From NCBI RefSeq assembly GCF_021134715.1, contig NC_060025.1:1798001-1862000 (forward strand): a DNA stretch of 64,000 bases. The letters run 5' to 3'. Within the stretch, counting starts at the first letter, position 1. Every line of letters starts with the position of its first letter. The translations under genes were made by a program, and so were the position numbers. The notes under the pieces are model-generated. The model did not search any database. It saw only the letters and a list, made by a program, of their open reading frames with translations, and had not been told where the DNA came from. Shown one piece after another: positions 1-12,600 of this stretch. The DNA is from Daphnia pulex (Eukaryota > Arthropoda > Branchiopoda > Diplostraca > Daphniidae).

Positions 1-2410
1 AAATCGCCGGAAATGAAGGATCGCCTGGGCGCCTGTGTGTCCGACTGGGCCGGCGCTGCCGCCACGTCCGACAGACGGGGTATGTGATGAGCCCTGGACG
101 TGGTCATCAGGTCGGAAGACGGTGATGTGGAATTGGACAAAACTAAACTGTCGGCCGATCCTTCGTCGGCCCGGTGTCGACTGGAGCGGCCCGTTTTGCC
201 CTTGCCCGTCCCTTTGCTCTTCGAGTGTTTGGCCAGCAATGCCGGGACCGGCTGGGACGGGGCTGGACTGACCGCCGGCAAACTGGACGACGTTGTACCT
301 TTCAATTTGGACGGCCTGATGGTCACGTGATGCTTGGAATGGTGTCCCTTGCTGGGCGAAGTGTGCCGACGGACCTTGACGGGCGATTTGACGTGAACTG
401 TCGTCTTGGGTCGGACGGATCCGCTGGTTGACTGTCGTCCGTTAAAAATTTTCAATTAGATAAAATGGATCAATTTAGAATAATAGGATTTTCCCAGTTT
501 TACCGAGAGTTGGACAACCGACTGGACTTTGCGCTCGGCCAGCCTCTCCTGGAGAGACGAGATGGACGCTTGCTGCAGCGCCAACTGCAGACGCTCAATG
601 TACTGGCCGTCGGTCAAAGCGGCGGCTCCCTGGTCGGCCAATCCGTTGATGGAACGCGGCCGGATGATGTGCGGATAACCAACGGCCGCTCCACTGGCCG
701 CTTTAAACTTACTGCGATCAAACAATAAATGTAAAAATCCAAAGTTAACCATCGAAAAATCTACAACAAACAAATGAAAACGAAAACAATACGGCGGATT
801 TCTGGGATTCGACTTGTATCCGGCGGAAGCTCGAAATTCTTGCATGTTTCGTAGCCAATCGAAAATCGTTTCAAATTCATTCCCGCACTCGCAAACGATC
901 ACCCCACATACTAACTGGGCAAAAACTTAATAAGAAAAACGGACAGACTGGGCAAATTGACCAAGACAAAAAATTGAAATCCCAGAAGAGCTGGGACCGG
1001 CAGCAACTGCTCTGCGTCTCCCGGGGCCCTGGACAACAATTCGGCCCGCCTAAGTTTCTAGGACAAAGCCCAAGCCAAATGGGAAGGATTGTGGCGCGGT
1101 CGTCCGTCTTCAAAGTTGAGCACGCGCATCTATACCCCCCTGTTATTTTGGTTGTACACACACACAAACAGCAATACGTATACAAATTCCCATACAACCA
1201 ATTGGTTTGGCTGGATATAACCGTCGGTTGGTAACCATGGCAACAACCGCACAAGGGGAAAAACTTGAAAAACAATTTTTTGTTTTTCTACCCCGCTGTT
1301 GTTTATTTTGTGTCCCGAGGCGGTGGAGCGGCCAAGTCCGTCCGGCATGCAACGACGACGTCAAGAAAATGGAAAGAAAAAAAAAAAGGAAAAATAATAA
1401 TAATAACAATAAATAAAATACAAAAGAAAAATGCTATGGGCGGGTACTTCCGATCCGGCGGAAGAGAGGGGTAGGGGGCGGGAAATTTGATAGCGAAAAA
1501 TTTTCAAGTACGTGCACTCTCTCTGCTCCTTCGTGACATGTTTGGCTGGCCGGCGGAACGACACGCTGGAAATCGATGAAGATGGAAATGTTTTCCTATC
1601 AGGCTGGATGGGTGGTGGGTGGCCCAGCTGCGACTCGGGTAGAAGGAGCGATAGGTAAGGTAGACAAGGTCATTTATATTTCCACCTAATGATCGTGATC
1701 GGCGGACACAATCCTTAGCGTGACCTGTCCAGTAAACTGGCGTACATACGCCAACACTTATCCCCACCCCCCAGAACTCACTGGATGATGGACGGGTCGG
1801 CGCTGCCGCCGCTGCTGCCGCCGCTGCTGCTGGACGCCGGCGACGGAGGAGGCAGGAGCGAGTAGGAGAAGGAAGGAGGAGGAACCGGAAGAGTGGAGCC
1901 AAGCGGAAGAGGCAGATGGAAAGCCGTCGACGATTTCGATTGGGCAGCGGCCGCCACGGCGATGGCAGCGACAGATCGGCGAGACGGGCGCGCAGGTCGC
2001 ACCGGAGGGCCCAAAGGATTGCCGGACGAACCCGTCGCAGGTGTCGACACACCCGAACAGGCCTGTTTTAACTTTAAATGCAAATTGTCCAACCATTCCT
2101 AGAATAAAAGAGATTCAAATCCAAAATTTAACTTTTTTTGAAAAATGGCGGGTAATTTGAAAAAATCAAACCTGTAAGTCTTCCTGCTGCATGACCGTCT
2201 GTCCGCCGGATTCGGGGTCCATCAGATCGGCATTCCTGGACCTCATTTCTAGAAGATGCTTGCGGCAGTCGAGTCGTCGCTGGGCCAGGGCCTTCTCTTC
2301 GGGATCCTGGATCGTGTGGATGTCGAAAGCGGAATTGATGAGACCGCGTCCCAAATTGACTTGGAGTGCAACTGATCCGGCGCTGAATGTTTTGACCGCT
2401 AAATCGTCGA
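1..2410 (-). CDS. 3' part of an unidentified multi-exon gene (partial)
   Basis: Four exons on the minus strand join in a single open frame: about 2410-2172, 2098-1782, 711-504 and 431 to beyond the left edge. All junctions are GT-AG and the phases agree (0, then 2, then 0), which is the main evidence. The first exon carries a charged, helix-prone stretch (EEKALAQRRLDCRKHLLEMR). It continues into EWLDNLHLKLK and a Ser/Pro/Gly-rich low-complexity segment (SSSSGGSSGGS). The third exon has another helical segment (DGQYIERLQLALQQ). The last exon is rich in Ser, Thr, Lys and His (SPSKGHHSKHHVTIRPSKLK), typical of a disordered cytoskeletal or scaffold tail. I do not recognise the family and assign no function. 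The exon at 5705-5822 probably lies upstream in the same gene because it ends in the phase this segment needs. The product is truncated by the window, so no stop codon is seen. Confidence 0.6.
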
Positions 2411-2415
2411 CTGCT

Positions 2416-2444
2416 GCACAACAACAACAACAACAACAACAACA
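2416..2444. repeat. (ACA)n / (GTT)n microsatellite at a splice acceptor
   Basis: About nine ACA triplets. On the minus strand this is a GTT run directly upstream of the GTGCAGCAG acceptor of the left-edge gene, so it forms most of the local polypyrimidine-side sequence. Length changes here could alter splicing (inference). Confidence 0.8.
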
Positions 2445-5400
2445 ATATTTAAAGAGTGACACACACAGATGGACACACTTAAAACGCCAACGGATGCAAT
2501 TGCATCCGCATTATTTGAATATCCCGCCGCTGGGGTCGTGGACGGCTCAACAAAAGGAGCACACGCATCCGCAGCGTCCGACGCCAGAGACTCTTGTGTA
2601 CCGATGACGGACACAGTGTGTCCGATTGGGAACCCCCCCCATCCACGTTAGTTCAGCAGCTGGACGGAGCTCCTGGAGTTGTTTTTCCCAACTGTGGGTG
2701 GGGTTTGGAAGGAGTCCCATGGAAGGAGGTGGTGTGGTACCGGCCCAGAGGTGGTGGCCGACGACTTCCGACGGGTCGATTCCGTCGAGTGGCGTCCCAC
2801 TCGAACAAAAAGGCCAAGGGGGGGAAAGGAACAAGCCGACGACGGCCTGCTCAAAAAGCCGTCGGCTTCTTATTTCTATTTGCTTTAGCTGTAAATTCGA
2901 TCATTCGCCGATGGCCGGTCGACAACTCGACAACTGGGCCATAAAATTCCATCACACACAACAACCGGCCACCCCAACCCACCCACCGGACAGCCCTTCT
3001 GTCCCGTCCCACCCGTTTTTACTGCCCGTCGATCTATAAAATACATGGACGATAGACGATAAGACGGACGAGAGTAACATAATGTGTAGGTACTAGAGTG
3101 ACGGGCAATTCTCTTGTTTCTCCCTGGACTCCCAATAAAACCCACCAAACTTTGACCGTGGATGCAAGCCGGCCCATAGCCTTGAAGGAGGGTTGGACAT
3201 GATGTAAAACTGCAATCCAATGCCCAGTCGATTGAGATGTCAAACTTGTGTGCCAATGGGAAATAGATCGGAAGTCGACAAACAAAAACAACAGGCCCCC
3301 CTCCTCTACTACATCGAAATTCCGGCAAATCGATTCCGGGCGACCGACAAGGAGCCAAAGGAGCCAAAGGAGCCATAAATAACAACAAAATAAAACAAAA
3401 TTTACCGACTCCACCCCACCTTGTAGGAGTAGACCGGCCGCTGGAGTCTACAAAAGTTACCGAATCCGTTATTATAATAAACGATCCATTATAATAACAA
3501 ACACGGAGGGGAGAGGGGGGCAAACAAAAGTGGAGAGAGTCCCGACACTAAACGAAACGACTTTGAGCCGGGCATAATATAATCAGATAATATAACCAAC
3601 CAACTACTACGGACACGGAGAATCAAAGGATCGCCCCGGACGAATTACATTCCGTTGAATGGCGTGAGAGTGAGTGGGTGAATATTTTGAAGAGTTAGTT
3701 TTATTTTTTATCCGCCGGGATATCGGATCCACGTGCTCAGCGGGCGGTCGGGCGGAGGGGGTTTTAAAGGGGCGTTTCCCCCCAGCTCGCCCAGCGCTTG
3801 TCCAACAACACACACAGAGTCTCGACACTATTATCCAACATCATTTGTTTTCCCCCACCACCTCCCACCTCCCCTCTTACACATCCACCTGGATTCTTTT
3901 TTTTTTTGAAAAGGTGAACAAATTTGGTTACAACTTTACCGTCGAAATCGCCGATGGATTTGAAATATTTGGATTTCTGAGACGGGATCGTTATGTGATC
4001 TCGACCACTCATAATCCACACTCTTCCGCTCTGCCCATCACCCACTTGTCGTATTTTGTTAAAAAAACACTTTTTCAAACTCCCGCCATTTTTTGAAATT
4101 TAAAAAACGAACTTAATTTTTTGACAATTTGGCTCCTAATCCATTCAAAATCAATTGGCGGACACAACTGGCGGACGGGTGACAATTCCCCGACACCCAA
4201 AGCCGTAGCTTCCGGTAAGACGACTGGGAAGGGAAAACTAGTGTGTGTGTGTGTTAACGTGTCAACAACTTGGGTCGGTGGGGGGTCCGCTACCTATAAC
4301 GGCCGACGCCCAGGCCGCCAGCCCCTTAACAGGCCAGCGCCTTTAACAACAAGTTGAGAACCGGCCTTCGCCATTCTTATCTACCCACACACACACACAG
4401 AGTCCGTCCTATCCTAGAGTTTCTTTCGATGTGCCTGGACATCAAAAAGTCCAGGCACTTTCCAGGCAACTTCAAAAAAACCTTTTTTAAAAATGTTTTT
4501 AAAAATAAAAGTTAAAATTTGAAACATACTCATCATCCTAATCAGGCAAGTCGATGGCTGCTGCTGCTGCTGCTGTCACAGCTGATGGCCAACATTGTCC
4601 GATGTTGACGCGATGGAATGCCGGCAGAGACTGATGGTGAACCGGATGAACTTTTCCAGCCCCGTCCGTCCATCCTAGAGAAGAGATAAAAGTTTTGTTT
4701 GTCTATTTTTAGAGTTTTGTTGGTTCTTTTCTTTTCTTTATTTTATTTTTCTCCACCCACTTTTTCTCTTTTTGGACGTGGCCGTTTCGCGATTGCGCCC
4801 CAACACCAGGCGCCAAACTTTTCTTTCTCCATCGTTCGGCGGCGGCAGCGGTGGATTTTCAAAACTTTTCACGACGACGACGACAGTATACCGATCTCTT
4901 TAAAACTCCTCCCGACGACGTCATCGTGCATCCCATCAAATCATAAAAGAAACAACCTCCTGGACGAAAACATAACTCGATCGGAAAATTTCGACAAACC
5001 CGGACCGGAGTTTTCCTTTGGCCAGGCCGACCCCAAGTCACGAGAGATTCGATTGCAAATAAATATAATCCAAATAAACCGAACGAACCCCCCTAGCCCA
5101 GAGTATGATTAGCGTCTAGGCCTCTTCAAGTTCAATTCGACTAATGTCCATCCGGCACGCCAAAAGGACTCGGCCGGAGTAACTCTAGCTCAAGTTTCAC
5201 AAATAAATAACTTTTGACAGGATGGTGGTGGAGTGCAAGTGAAGGTCCAGCTGTGACGTCAAAGATGGAAAGTTCACCCCCTCCGCCAGTACAATACCTT
5301 GTTGATTTCGGACAAACAGCTCCGGGTGGGGGGAGAGAGAGTATACGAACGATAATACCCATCCATCAAGGAGTCTAGTGCGGCCGCCAGCCCCTCCCTT

Positions 5401-5704
5401 TTTATTACGCCACACATTTTTCTGTTGGGTCGTTTTTTTCATTTCACATTTCGTGATGATGGAAGGCCCCCCTCCGCCATTGGGTTGAACGATAGACGCC
5501 ATTTTTCTCCCGGCTGGAGATAGATGGAAGGATGGATTAAAATAAAAATAAAAGGGCGTTGGTACCGGCCGGTGTACGTCGTCCTCAACAATCCTCTGGC
5601 AAATTGGCGAATTATGCACGGGAGTTTACCAGCTAAAGTCCAGGGTCTAGGAGGGTAAATTGTTATGGGTCTCTTCAGGTATGAGAGGCACGCGCCTCAA
5701 TTAC
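2445..5704. other. Probable long intron of the left-edge gene; no coding exon supported
   Basis: The stretch is rich in homopolymers, CA/GT runs and short local repeats (for example three copies of GGAGCCAAA near 3350-3378). The open frames seen here on both strands lack coherent codon use and splice context. I see no RNA gene or mobile element. Confidence 0.5.
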
Positions 5705-5822
5705 CGACGGCCGCGTTCAAGTCCGAGCGCGTGACGTCCAACCGTCTGACCCTCAGCCAAGGAGACTTTTTCAAACAACAAGTGCCGGAAGGCTGGATAT
5801 ATTCCGTGTGTTCCTTGATATC
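5705..5822 (-). CDS. Probable upstream exon of the unidentified left-edge gene
   Basis: The minus strand has an acceptor (TTGCGCAG) followed by an open frame with typical local codon use (GAC, GTC, ACG, TCG, AAC, GCC) and a GTAATT donor. The frame reads DIKEHTEYIQPSGTCC and continues through SPWLRVRRLDVTRSDLNAAV. It ends with one spare base, which matches the exon starting near 2410. The join implies an intron of about 3.3 kb. Identity is unknown. A competing reading frame is also open here, so the frame choice rests on codon use and phase. Confidence 0.4.
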
Positions 5823-6693
5823 CTGCGCAACGGAAGAAGAAGAAGGAAACAAAAAAATACGGTAGAGAAAATGAATAAATAATTGGTGTGAGGGGGAGGA
5901 AACGTAAATGATCATTACCTTTCGTCACGATCAACTTCTTTAGGGATTGCTCGGCTGCGTTTGACACATCCTGTATATATTCCTGCGGGAAACTTTTTCC
6001 TTTATTCCCCCCCCCCCTCCCCATAGAAAGAAATCACACGACTACTCAAAAAGAACCAAATTAACTCTCAAGTCTCAACCCCCGTAACGATTTGAATGAA
6101 CACACCGCCTCTTTCTCTCTCAAGACAAACGGAACGAAATGTCCTGTCCGGAAGACATAGTCATCCATCATCCAGTCCGTCCCGCGCATATTCTAAAAGA
6201 AAAAAAAATAACGAATATAAAAGTCGTTTGAAATAAAAATAAAAAATAAATAAATGGTAATCTCGTGTGCGTCAATCAACTAGAGAGCGTGTTCAAGTTC
6301 AAGACTACACACGCCGGCTGTGTTATTATATAAGTTAACCATTTCCCCACCCACCTCCCCATCATAATTTTTTTTTGTCAAAACAAAAGCGGGTCGACAC
6401 CTAACGCCATCTAGGCACCGCAATTAACACGAGTTGAATTTCAAACTTTAAAAAAAAATTTTTTTTAGATTGATTGCAAATCGGTGACTATATTTTTCGC
6501 AGAAATTCGTTTTTTTTCTTAGTTGTCGACATTTGAGACTTCTAGTGATGGCCATTAAATATAATGGCATCAGTTGATTCTAACGTGTTAAAAAAAATCT
6601 CTTTTTTTGCTTTATTGCTTTGCTTTTTCTCTGTGAAAAAGTAGCGTGGGGTTTTGTTGAATTGGAAAAATTGTGTGTCGATTCCGGCTGCGG
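5823..6693. other. Intergenic or upstream region, nothing identified
   Basis: AT-rich sequence between the left-edge gene and the 3' end of mitoguardin. The minus-strand AATAAA complementary to about 6611-6616 lies roughly 80 bases after the mitoguardin stop and is a plausible polyadenylation signal. No further feature is supported. Confidence 0.5.
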
Positions 6694-9600
6694 TCATCTG
6701 CGCGGCATTTGCCGGTTGACGGCGTCGATGCGTTGCCTGGCCAGGGCCCAAACATCTTCGGCCATGTCTTCGACGGTGACGTAGCGAACGCGATCGAAAT
6801 CAAAGATGTCCTGCAGGTAGCCCTCGACATGTCCCTAGGATCAATCAGAAAAAAACGGACTGAGTTCATCCGATTACGCCAATTTTTCTTTTGAAGTCGC
6901 CATAAGTCCAAACAAAAAGTCAAACTGGTTTAAAAAAGAGTTTCATTGTTCTTTACTTTGAAGATGAAACAGGATTTCTTCAAGTCGGATTCGGGTCCCA
7001 GGAAGCCCCAAGCCAAAACGGGGCTCAAGTGTTCCATGATGCCGTAAAAATGTGAGATGAAGCCGTCCTGGTAAAGCAGCTTCCGCCGTTTGGCCTTCAG
7101 CACGCTCCACACTGCTGTCGCCAAAGCCTTTTTTTGTTTTTTTCCAATACAATTCAATCAATCAAACTGGACTACAAAAAAGAATAAAAGGAATGTTAAA
7201 AGAGAGCTATGGAATTTACGCCTTCTTTGAAGCCGTTGCTGAGCCATCGGTTATTGATGACGGCCAAAACGGAAGAGGGCGGGTCCGTCAGATCCTCAAA
7301 GGCGTCCATGAGAATGAAATCCAAAACGACGTCAAAGAAGGTGACGGCCTTGACGCCTCTGTGCTCCATTTCGGCGGCCAACTTGAAGCGCTGGCTCTGG
7401 TCCTGGACGAAAACCATCATGGCGTCGTAAGCATCGAGGACGTCGCGCGGGTCCTTGTCGGCCAGCGTCAGCATGTCCGTCAGCAGAGAGCGGCCGGCCT
7501 TGATGAACCACTGCTCGGCTCCGGCCAAGTGGAAGACGCCCTGGCAGGCCAGCCGGATGCAGTGCAATTTGCACAGGTACTCGATGTCCGACTGGCAGCC
7601 CACCAGTTCCGTCCGGAGCACCCGGCAAGGGATGCCGCTCTCGTCCAGCTGCTTCATCGACCCCTGGTAGAGACTGGGCAAACTATCGTCGATGGGCAAG
7701 TCGGCAAAGTCCTCCAAATCGGCCACTTCGTCATCGCCGCCCAGGGCCGAAACGAACGAGTCGGCCGAAGTGAAACTGTACGACGTGCGCGAGTAGGGCG
7801 TCTGGGCGCCGGAAGTGTAGCCGCCCGCCGCTTCCGTTTGGAACAGGACAGAGTGCTCGTGCAGGAAGAGGTGTTCCGTCTCGTCTTGAAGGACATAGGC
7901 GGCCTAGAAAAAAAAATAAAAACAACAACCAAAATGAAATTGAAAACCAACAAAGTACAAAAATAAGAAAACACAAATTTCACCTTGAGAACTCGTTCCA
8001 AACTGCGGCAAAATTCCGCTTCTTCGGACGTCAGCAGAACGGCACCCGATCCCGTCGACACTGACTGATAAGCGGCCAGGGCATCCTCCCAGTAATTGAT
8101 GGCCGTTTCCAGTGATTCGACCCCTGGAACAAGAAGTAAAAAAAAAACATTGAAATTTCAAACAAACAATTTTGGAACTCGACAACCTTATTATCGCAAT
8201 CAAACCAAAATAAATTTGTGTATGTGGAACACACAAACAAACCACCACACACACACACACACACACCAACAAATCATCATTTATTTTATCATTTATTTAC
8301 ATTTTTGATTTATTTTTTCTGAGGGCTGGCTAATCAAATTTCCAGCTGTTTTCATCAAGAATTTGAAAGAGCCATCAATCATGATAAATCTCTCGTGTTT
8401 TTTCTTTAAATTTTTTTTTTAAGAGTTAAGTTATTTCGACGATGATTATCATCTCTCACACTTGGCGTTTTTTGGGCGGCAGAAACGTTAACCTGATGGT
8501 TATCTCTCATTTCTTTCTTAGCTCTTTTTTGTGGGCTCGGCAACGTCAACAAGATGCCGCCGCTGCTGACACAACATGTCAACTCTGATATTATCAACCA
8601 TGTTATTATTATTATTATTCACTTTTCTTTAAAGTGCTTTTAAAATAAAAGGGGAAAATGCCTTCAATTTCATTCGTTTCAAAGTCGTAAAAAGTAAAGT
8701 AAAAAAATATTTTTTTCGTTTTGAAGCCATTTCCTGAGCGAGCGACAGGTGCGCAACGATCATATAATCCGCTCGGGGCGAGCACAGGGCAGGACTCCCG
8801 ACCGCATCACAATAATTACCAAGTGGGGGAGGCGGCGGCGGGGGAGTTGGGTGGGTTTCTTTTATAATATCATTTTTTAAAAATTAAGAAGAAGAAGAAG
8901 AAAAATAAAAAAAGGAAAGAAGGTGAAACACGATCGGCAAACAATAGACGGGATGGATGAAATATGTTGCGCGCACCAAAAATGTTTCTTTATTTTTAAA
9001 AGAGGAAATGCAACGCATCCGCTAAAAAAGTCTTCTGCGCATTTAAAAAAAACCCAAAATATCAAATAAAACAAGAATAAAATAAAAAAATAAAAAAAGC
9101 ACTTGGTAAAAATAAATAAATAAATATTTGAAAGGGAGGGGGGAAATAGGAGAAGTCCGACCAAGGATCGAATGACGGTGGAGAAGAGCACGAGCTGCTG
9201 GTCAGCTCTTTTCCGTCCCTCCTCCCGTAAGTGGTTCGAGTCCTTCCCAAGAAAAAAGATGGCCAAAAAGATCCGATTGCCACCCGAATAAAAAAAAAAA
9301 GCCTCTTTCATTCGGTCGAACGAAGGGTACACGACGAGTCAACATTTTCACGACAATGAGGTCATCAGATGGATGATGAATATCCCCCCACCACTTCTTT
9401 TCAAAGCGTCGTGATGGTGGGCCTCGTCACGACTCCCGAACGATGATGAGTAAGGAAACGGGGCGACGACAGCAGCAGCCAAGTCCCAGTCCCAGTCCAC
9501 CACACCGTGACAGTTCCATTTCTTGTATATTTTTCATTCTTTTTTTCTCATTCGGCCGTCATCGCCGGCGGGAGTTTTGGCGTCCGTTTAAAAAGTAAAA

Positions 9601-12600
9601 AAAGGCCCTCAGGGGTTGAAACGGTGCCGGGAGTTGGAGGAACGCCTTGTCTTTGATTTTTTCTCAGCTGACAAACAAAAGAAGAGCGTTGCTAAGTCTA
9701 CGCAAGGCGTCGTGATAATTAAAGCCGAGACACACACACACACAACCACACACACAAAATGTGAGCGTGTGTAAATATGGACGACCATCTTTTTTTTTCT
9801 TTCCTACTTCGTGCGGGAGCGCGGGAAAAGATAATGAAAACCCCGGGGAAGATGAAGATGATGATGAACACCAGAAAAAGAGAACAAGAACGAGAGATGA
9901 TGTTTCGTCATCATCATCAGCATCAAGACAAAGTTACACGTTAACTCGGCTACTACTACTACTAGTCTGCTACAGCTAAAAGGATTGCTAGAATGATAAT
10001 GATCTATATTTTGAATATCGCTCCTGGCGTCACACATACCAAAAAGGCCATTTGAGAAAAAGTTTGGTGGAAGGAGGAGCCGCCGCCTTTTTGCGCTTGT
10101 TCCAGAAAACATTATGATTTCTTCTCCCAGGAAAAAAATAAAATAAAATAAAAGAGGAGGAATTTCTTTTCCCGTTTGATGGATTTATTCAAAGTAGATT
10201 CTTCTTCCAGCCCCGAACGAAAGTCGATCTTCTTTTTGATTCACCGTGAAATATATTTTTTCTCCTCTACATTGTAGGATGTTGAGGAGAAACCGAATCG
10301 AAATGAAACAATACACATTCCGATGAATAATAAGATTTCCTCCTCCCTGCCCATCGTTCCCAGCAGATGATTATCAACGCTGGCAAAGAGAAGATCTAGA
10401 ACAAACCAGCAGCAACAGCAGCAGCGGCAGCAGCAATGACTCTCGGATATTTTATTCAAATGTAAACCGGTTTGAATTTTATATTTTCCGAGTTTAACCA
10501 GGGCCGCAGATGGAATACATATACGAGAATCTGTAAACGGCTACACATTTGGGCATTTGCATTTGTTAACTCAAACTTATCGACGATTCATTTGGAGCAA
10601 ATGTTTCATCTATCCGACGTATCTTGTTTGGCCGTGGTTCTTTTTTTCAAAACAAAACCGGTTTGCACACACTACGTTCACTCCTTCGCCACAGGACGTT
10701 CATTTTGTTTCTAAACTCCCCCCAATCCCCCCCTACGATAATCGAAAAAACGAGGACAAGGAAGACCAGAAAACAACAACCAGCAATCTAGTTTACCATT
10801 TTGTGTGTGTGTGTAAATCAATCTCCATAAAAGAATAATTTCAGCGAAAAAGAAACAAAAGTTTCTGTCCAAAATTTTGATTTGGGTGGCTGCTGCTGGG
10901 GCGCCTTAAATGGAAAATAAAATTATACAAGGATCACGATTATAAGGCCGGTCTAGTGGTTATTGAATATAATATATTAACAATCCGGTTATTTTATATT
11001 TCTTTTTTTCATAAACTTCTTTACAACCGTTTTGAGTTTTTAGCCGAGAGGAGAAGTTTGGAGCGAGTGCGCGTGAGTCCCGGGGTTTTTTTCTCAGAGT
11101 AAAGGAGCGAAAAAATCATTTCGTCATCACTGCATATCATTGTCGAGAGAGTAAATTGCGGCGCATAACTTTCCCCTACTTGTTATTTCCCTCCATCATT
11201 TGACTTGTGTGTGCATGCGTCGGCACGACACAGCCAAAAATGGCCTCTCAATTTCAAAAAAATAAAATAAAAAGTTCCCGAAATTTTTTTTTATTTTTAT
11301 TCAGTGCGGTTTCAATTGCCTCCCCAACAACGCCCCAGAAAATTTAAAAAAAAAAAAAAAGGAAAAGTTTAGAATATCCATCGTCAAGTCGATGGAGTCT
11401 AACACACACACAATACAACTCCACTACTCTCATCTACTCTACTCCACAACTTTTCTTCTTTTAAGTCGAAGGGGGGGGGGAGAGTCTCTGGTCCATCGAT
11501 TCACGGGAGACATTACACTCGCTCACGCGAGAACGAACACCAACCGACCAACGAGCTCATTACCAACGCACACAAGTGCGCCAGAGAGAGAAAACCACAC
11601 GCCGAAAAATAAAAAAGTCTGCTGTGTCGTCACACACACACTTCTCTCCCCCTGCTCTCTCTACTTGCCACTCTGCTGTGTGTGTGATGATGATGACATA
11701 ATCGATCTTTAATCACCTCCTTACCCGACACACACAACAACCCGGGTTTGAAAAAAAAAAAAAAAAAAATAGTCCCGGACTTAAATTGCAAGCCCACTTT
11801 AAAACAAAAGATGGCGCTTAATACTTTTGCATTTTTAAAAAAAGAAAAAAAAAAAAAGATTTTGGTGGGGAGTTTGAACAAGCGGAAATGGCGTTGATTG
11901 AAACAAAGTTTTTTTTTTGAACACAGTGAGGAAATGGCCAATGAAAATTCCGCTTGGTTTTTTTTTTGGGTTCTATACGCTGGACAAACATAGTCTCTTC
12001 TAAGGCTGGCAAATGATAAGTGTTGTATACAGTTAATAGCCGCGATTGGAACCAACCACGACTCCCTTTTTTGTAACTCTTTTTTTTTCTATTTTGTTAT
12101 TTTGTTTTAAAAAAGAAAATCAGATCGTTAAAAATTTTCTTTTTAAAAGAACAAAATATTTCAATAGCGGTTGTTGTTCTATTGACTTAAAAGCGCCAAC
12201 AACTATTATTTTTGAAAAAAGAAAATAGGGGGGGGGGGAAATCGTTTTTTTGTCTGTGCTGGGCCTCTGCGTGAGTCAGGTGAGTCACGCTGCCTCAGTG
12301 AGAGAACCTTCCGGTCTTTGCGGTCGAGATGGAAGCCCAAAACGACAAGTGCAACTGGAACATTATTTTTCTCTCTCTCTTCTTTCCATTTTCTATTTGT
12401 TGACGCTATTTAATGTGCTTAAAACAAAATCCAATAGATCCTTTTAGGAAGGAAGACAATTTTGCATAAATCCCTTTTCCTTTTGTACAACTTCCCATCC
12501 GCCCCAAGGATTGTTTTTTGTTTTTTGCGCCAGTGTGTGTATCGTTTTCTCTCTTGTTATTTTTCGGGGTGACTCTAATCCTATCGATCGCCCAACTTCT

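Noticed and set aside
4547..4680. Possible minus-strand exon with a good acceptor and a GTATGT donor
   Set aside because: All three frames contain a stop before the donor, so it cannot be an internal coding exon; it could only be untranslated.
5921..5988. Possible minus-strand exon (EYIQDVSNAAEQSLKKLIVTK) with TTTCCCGCAG acceptor
   Set aside because: Its exit phase does not fit the neighbouring exon at 5822-5705 in the frame favoured by codon use; kept out as unproven.
7193..7966. 257-residue open frame on the plus strand
   Set aside because: It is antisense to the large conserved mitoguardin exon, whose minus-strand frame has clear family motifs; GC-biased third positions keep the shadow open.
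9231..9242. GGTTCGAGTCC, a perfect Pol III B box
   Set aside because: The flanking bases do not pair into a T arm and no cloverleaf or A box at the right distance is visible.
11630..12055. 141-residue minus-strand open frame rich in Phe and Lys
   Set aside because: Driven by poly-T/poly-A tracts inside the mitoguardin intron; no coding character.
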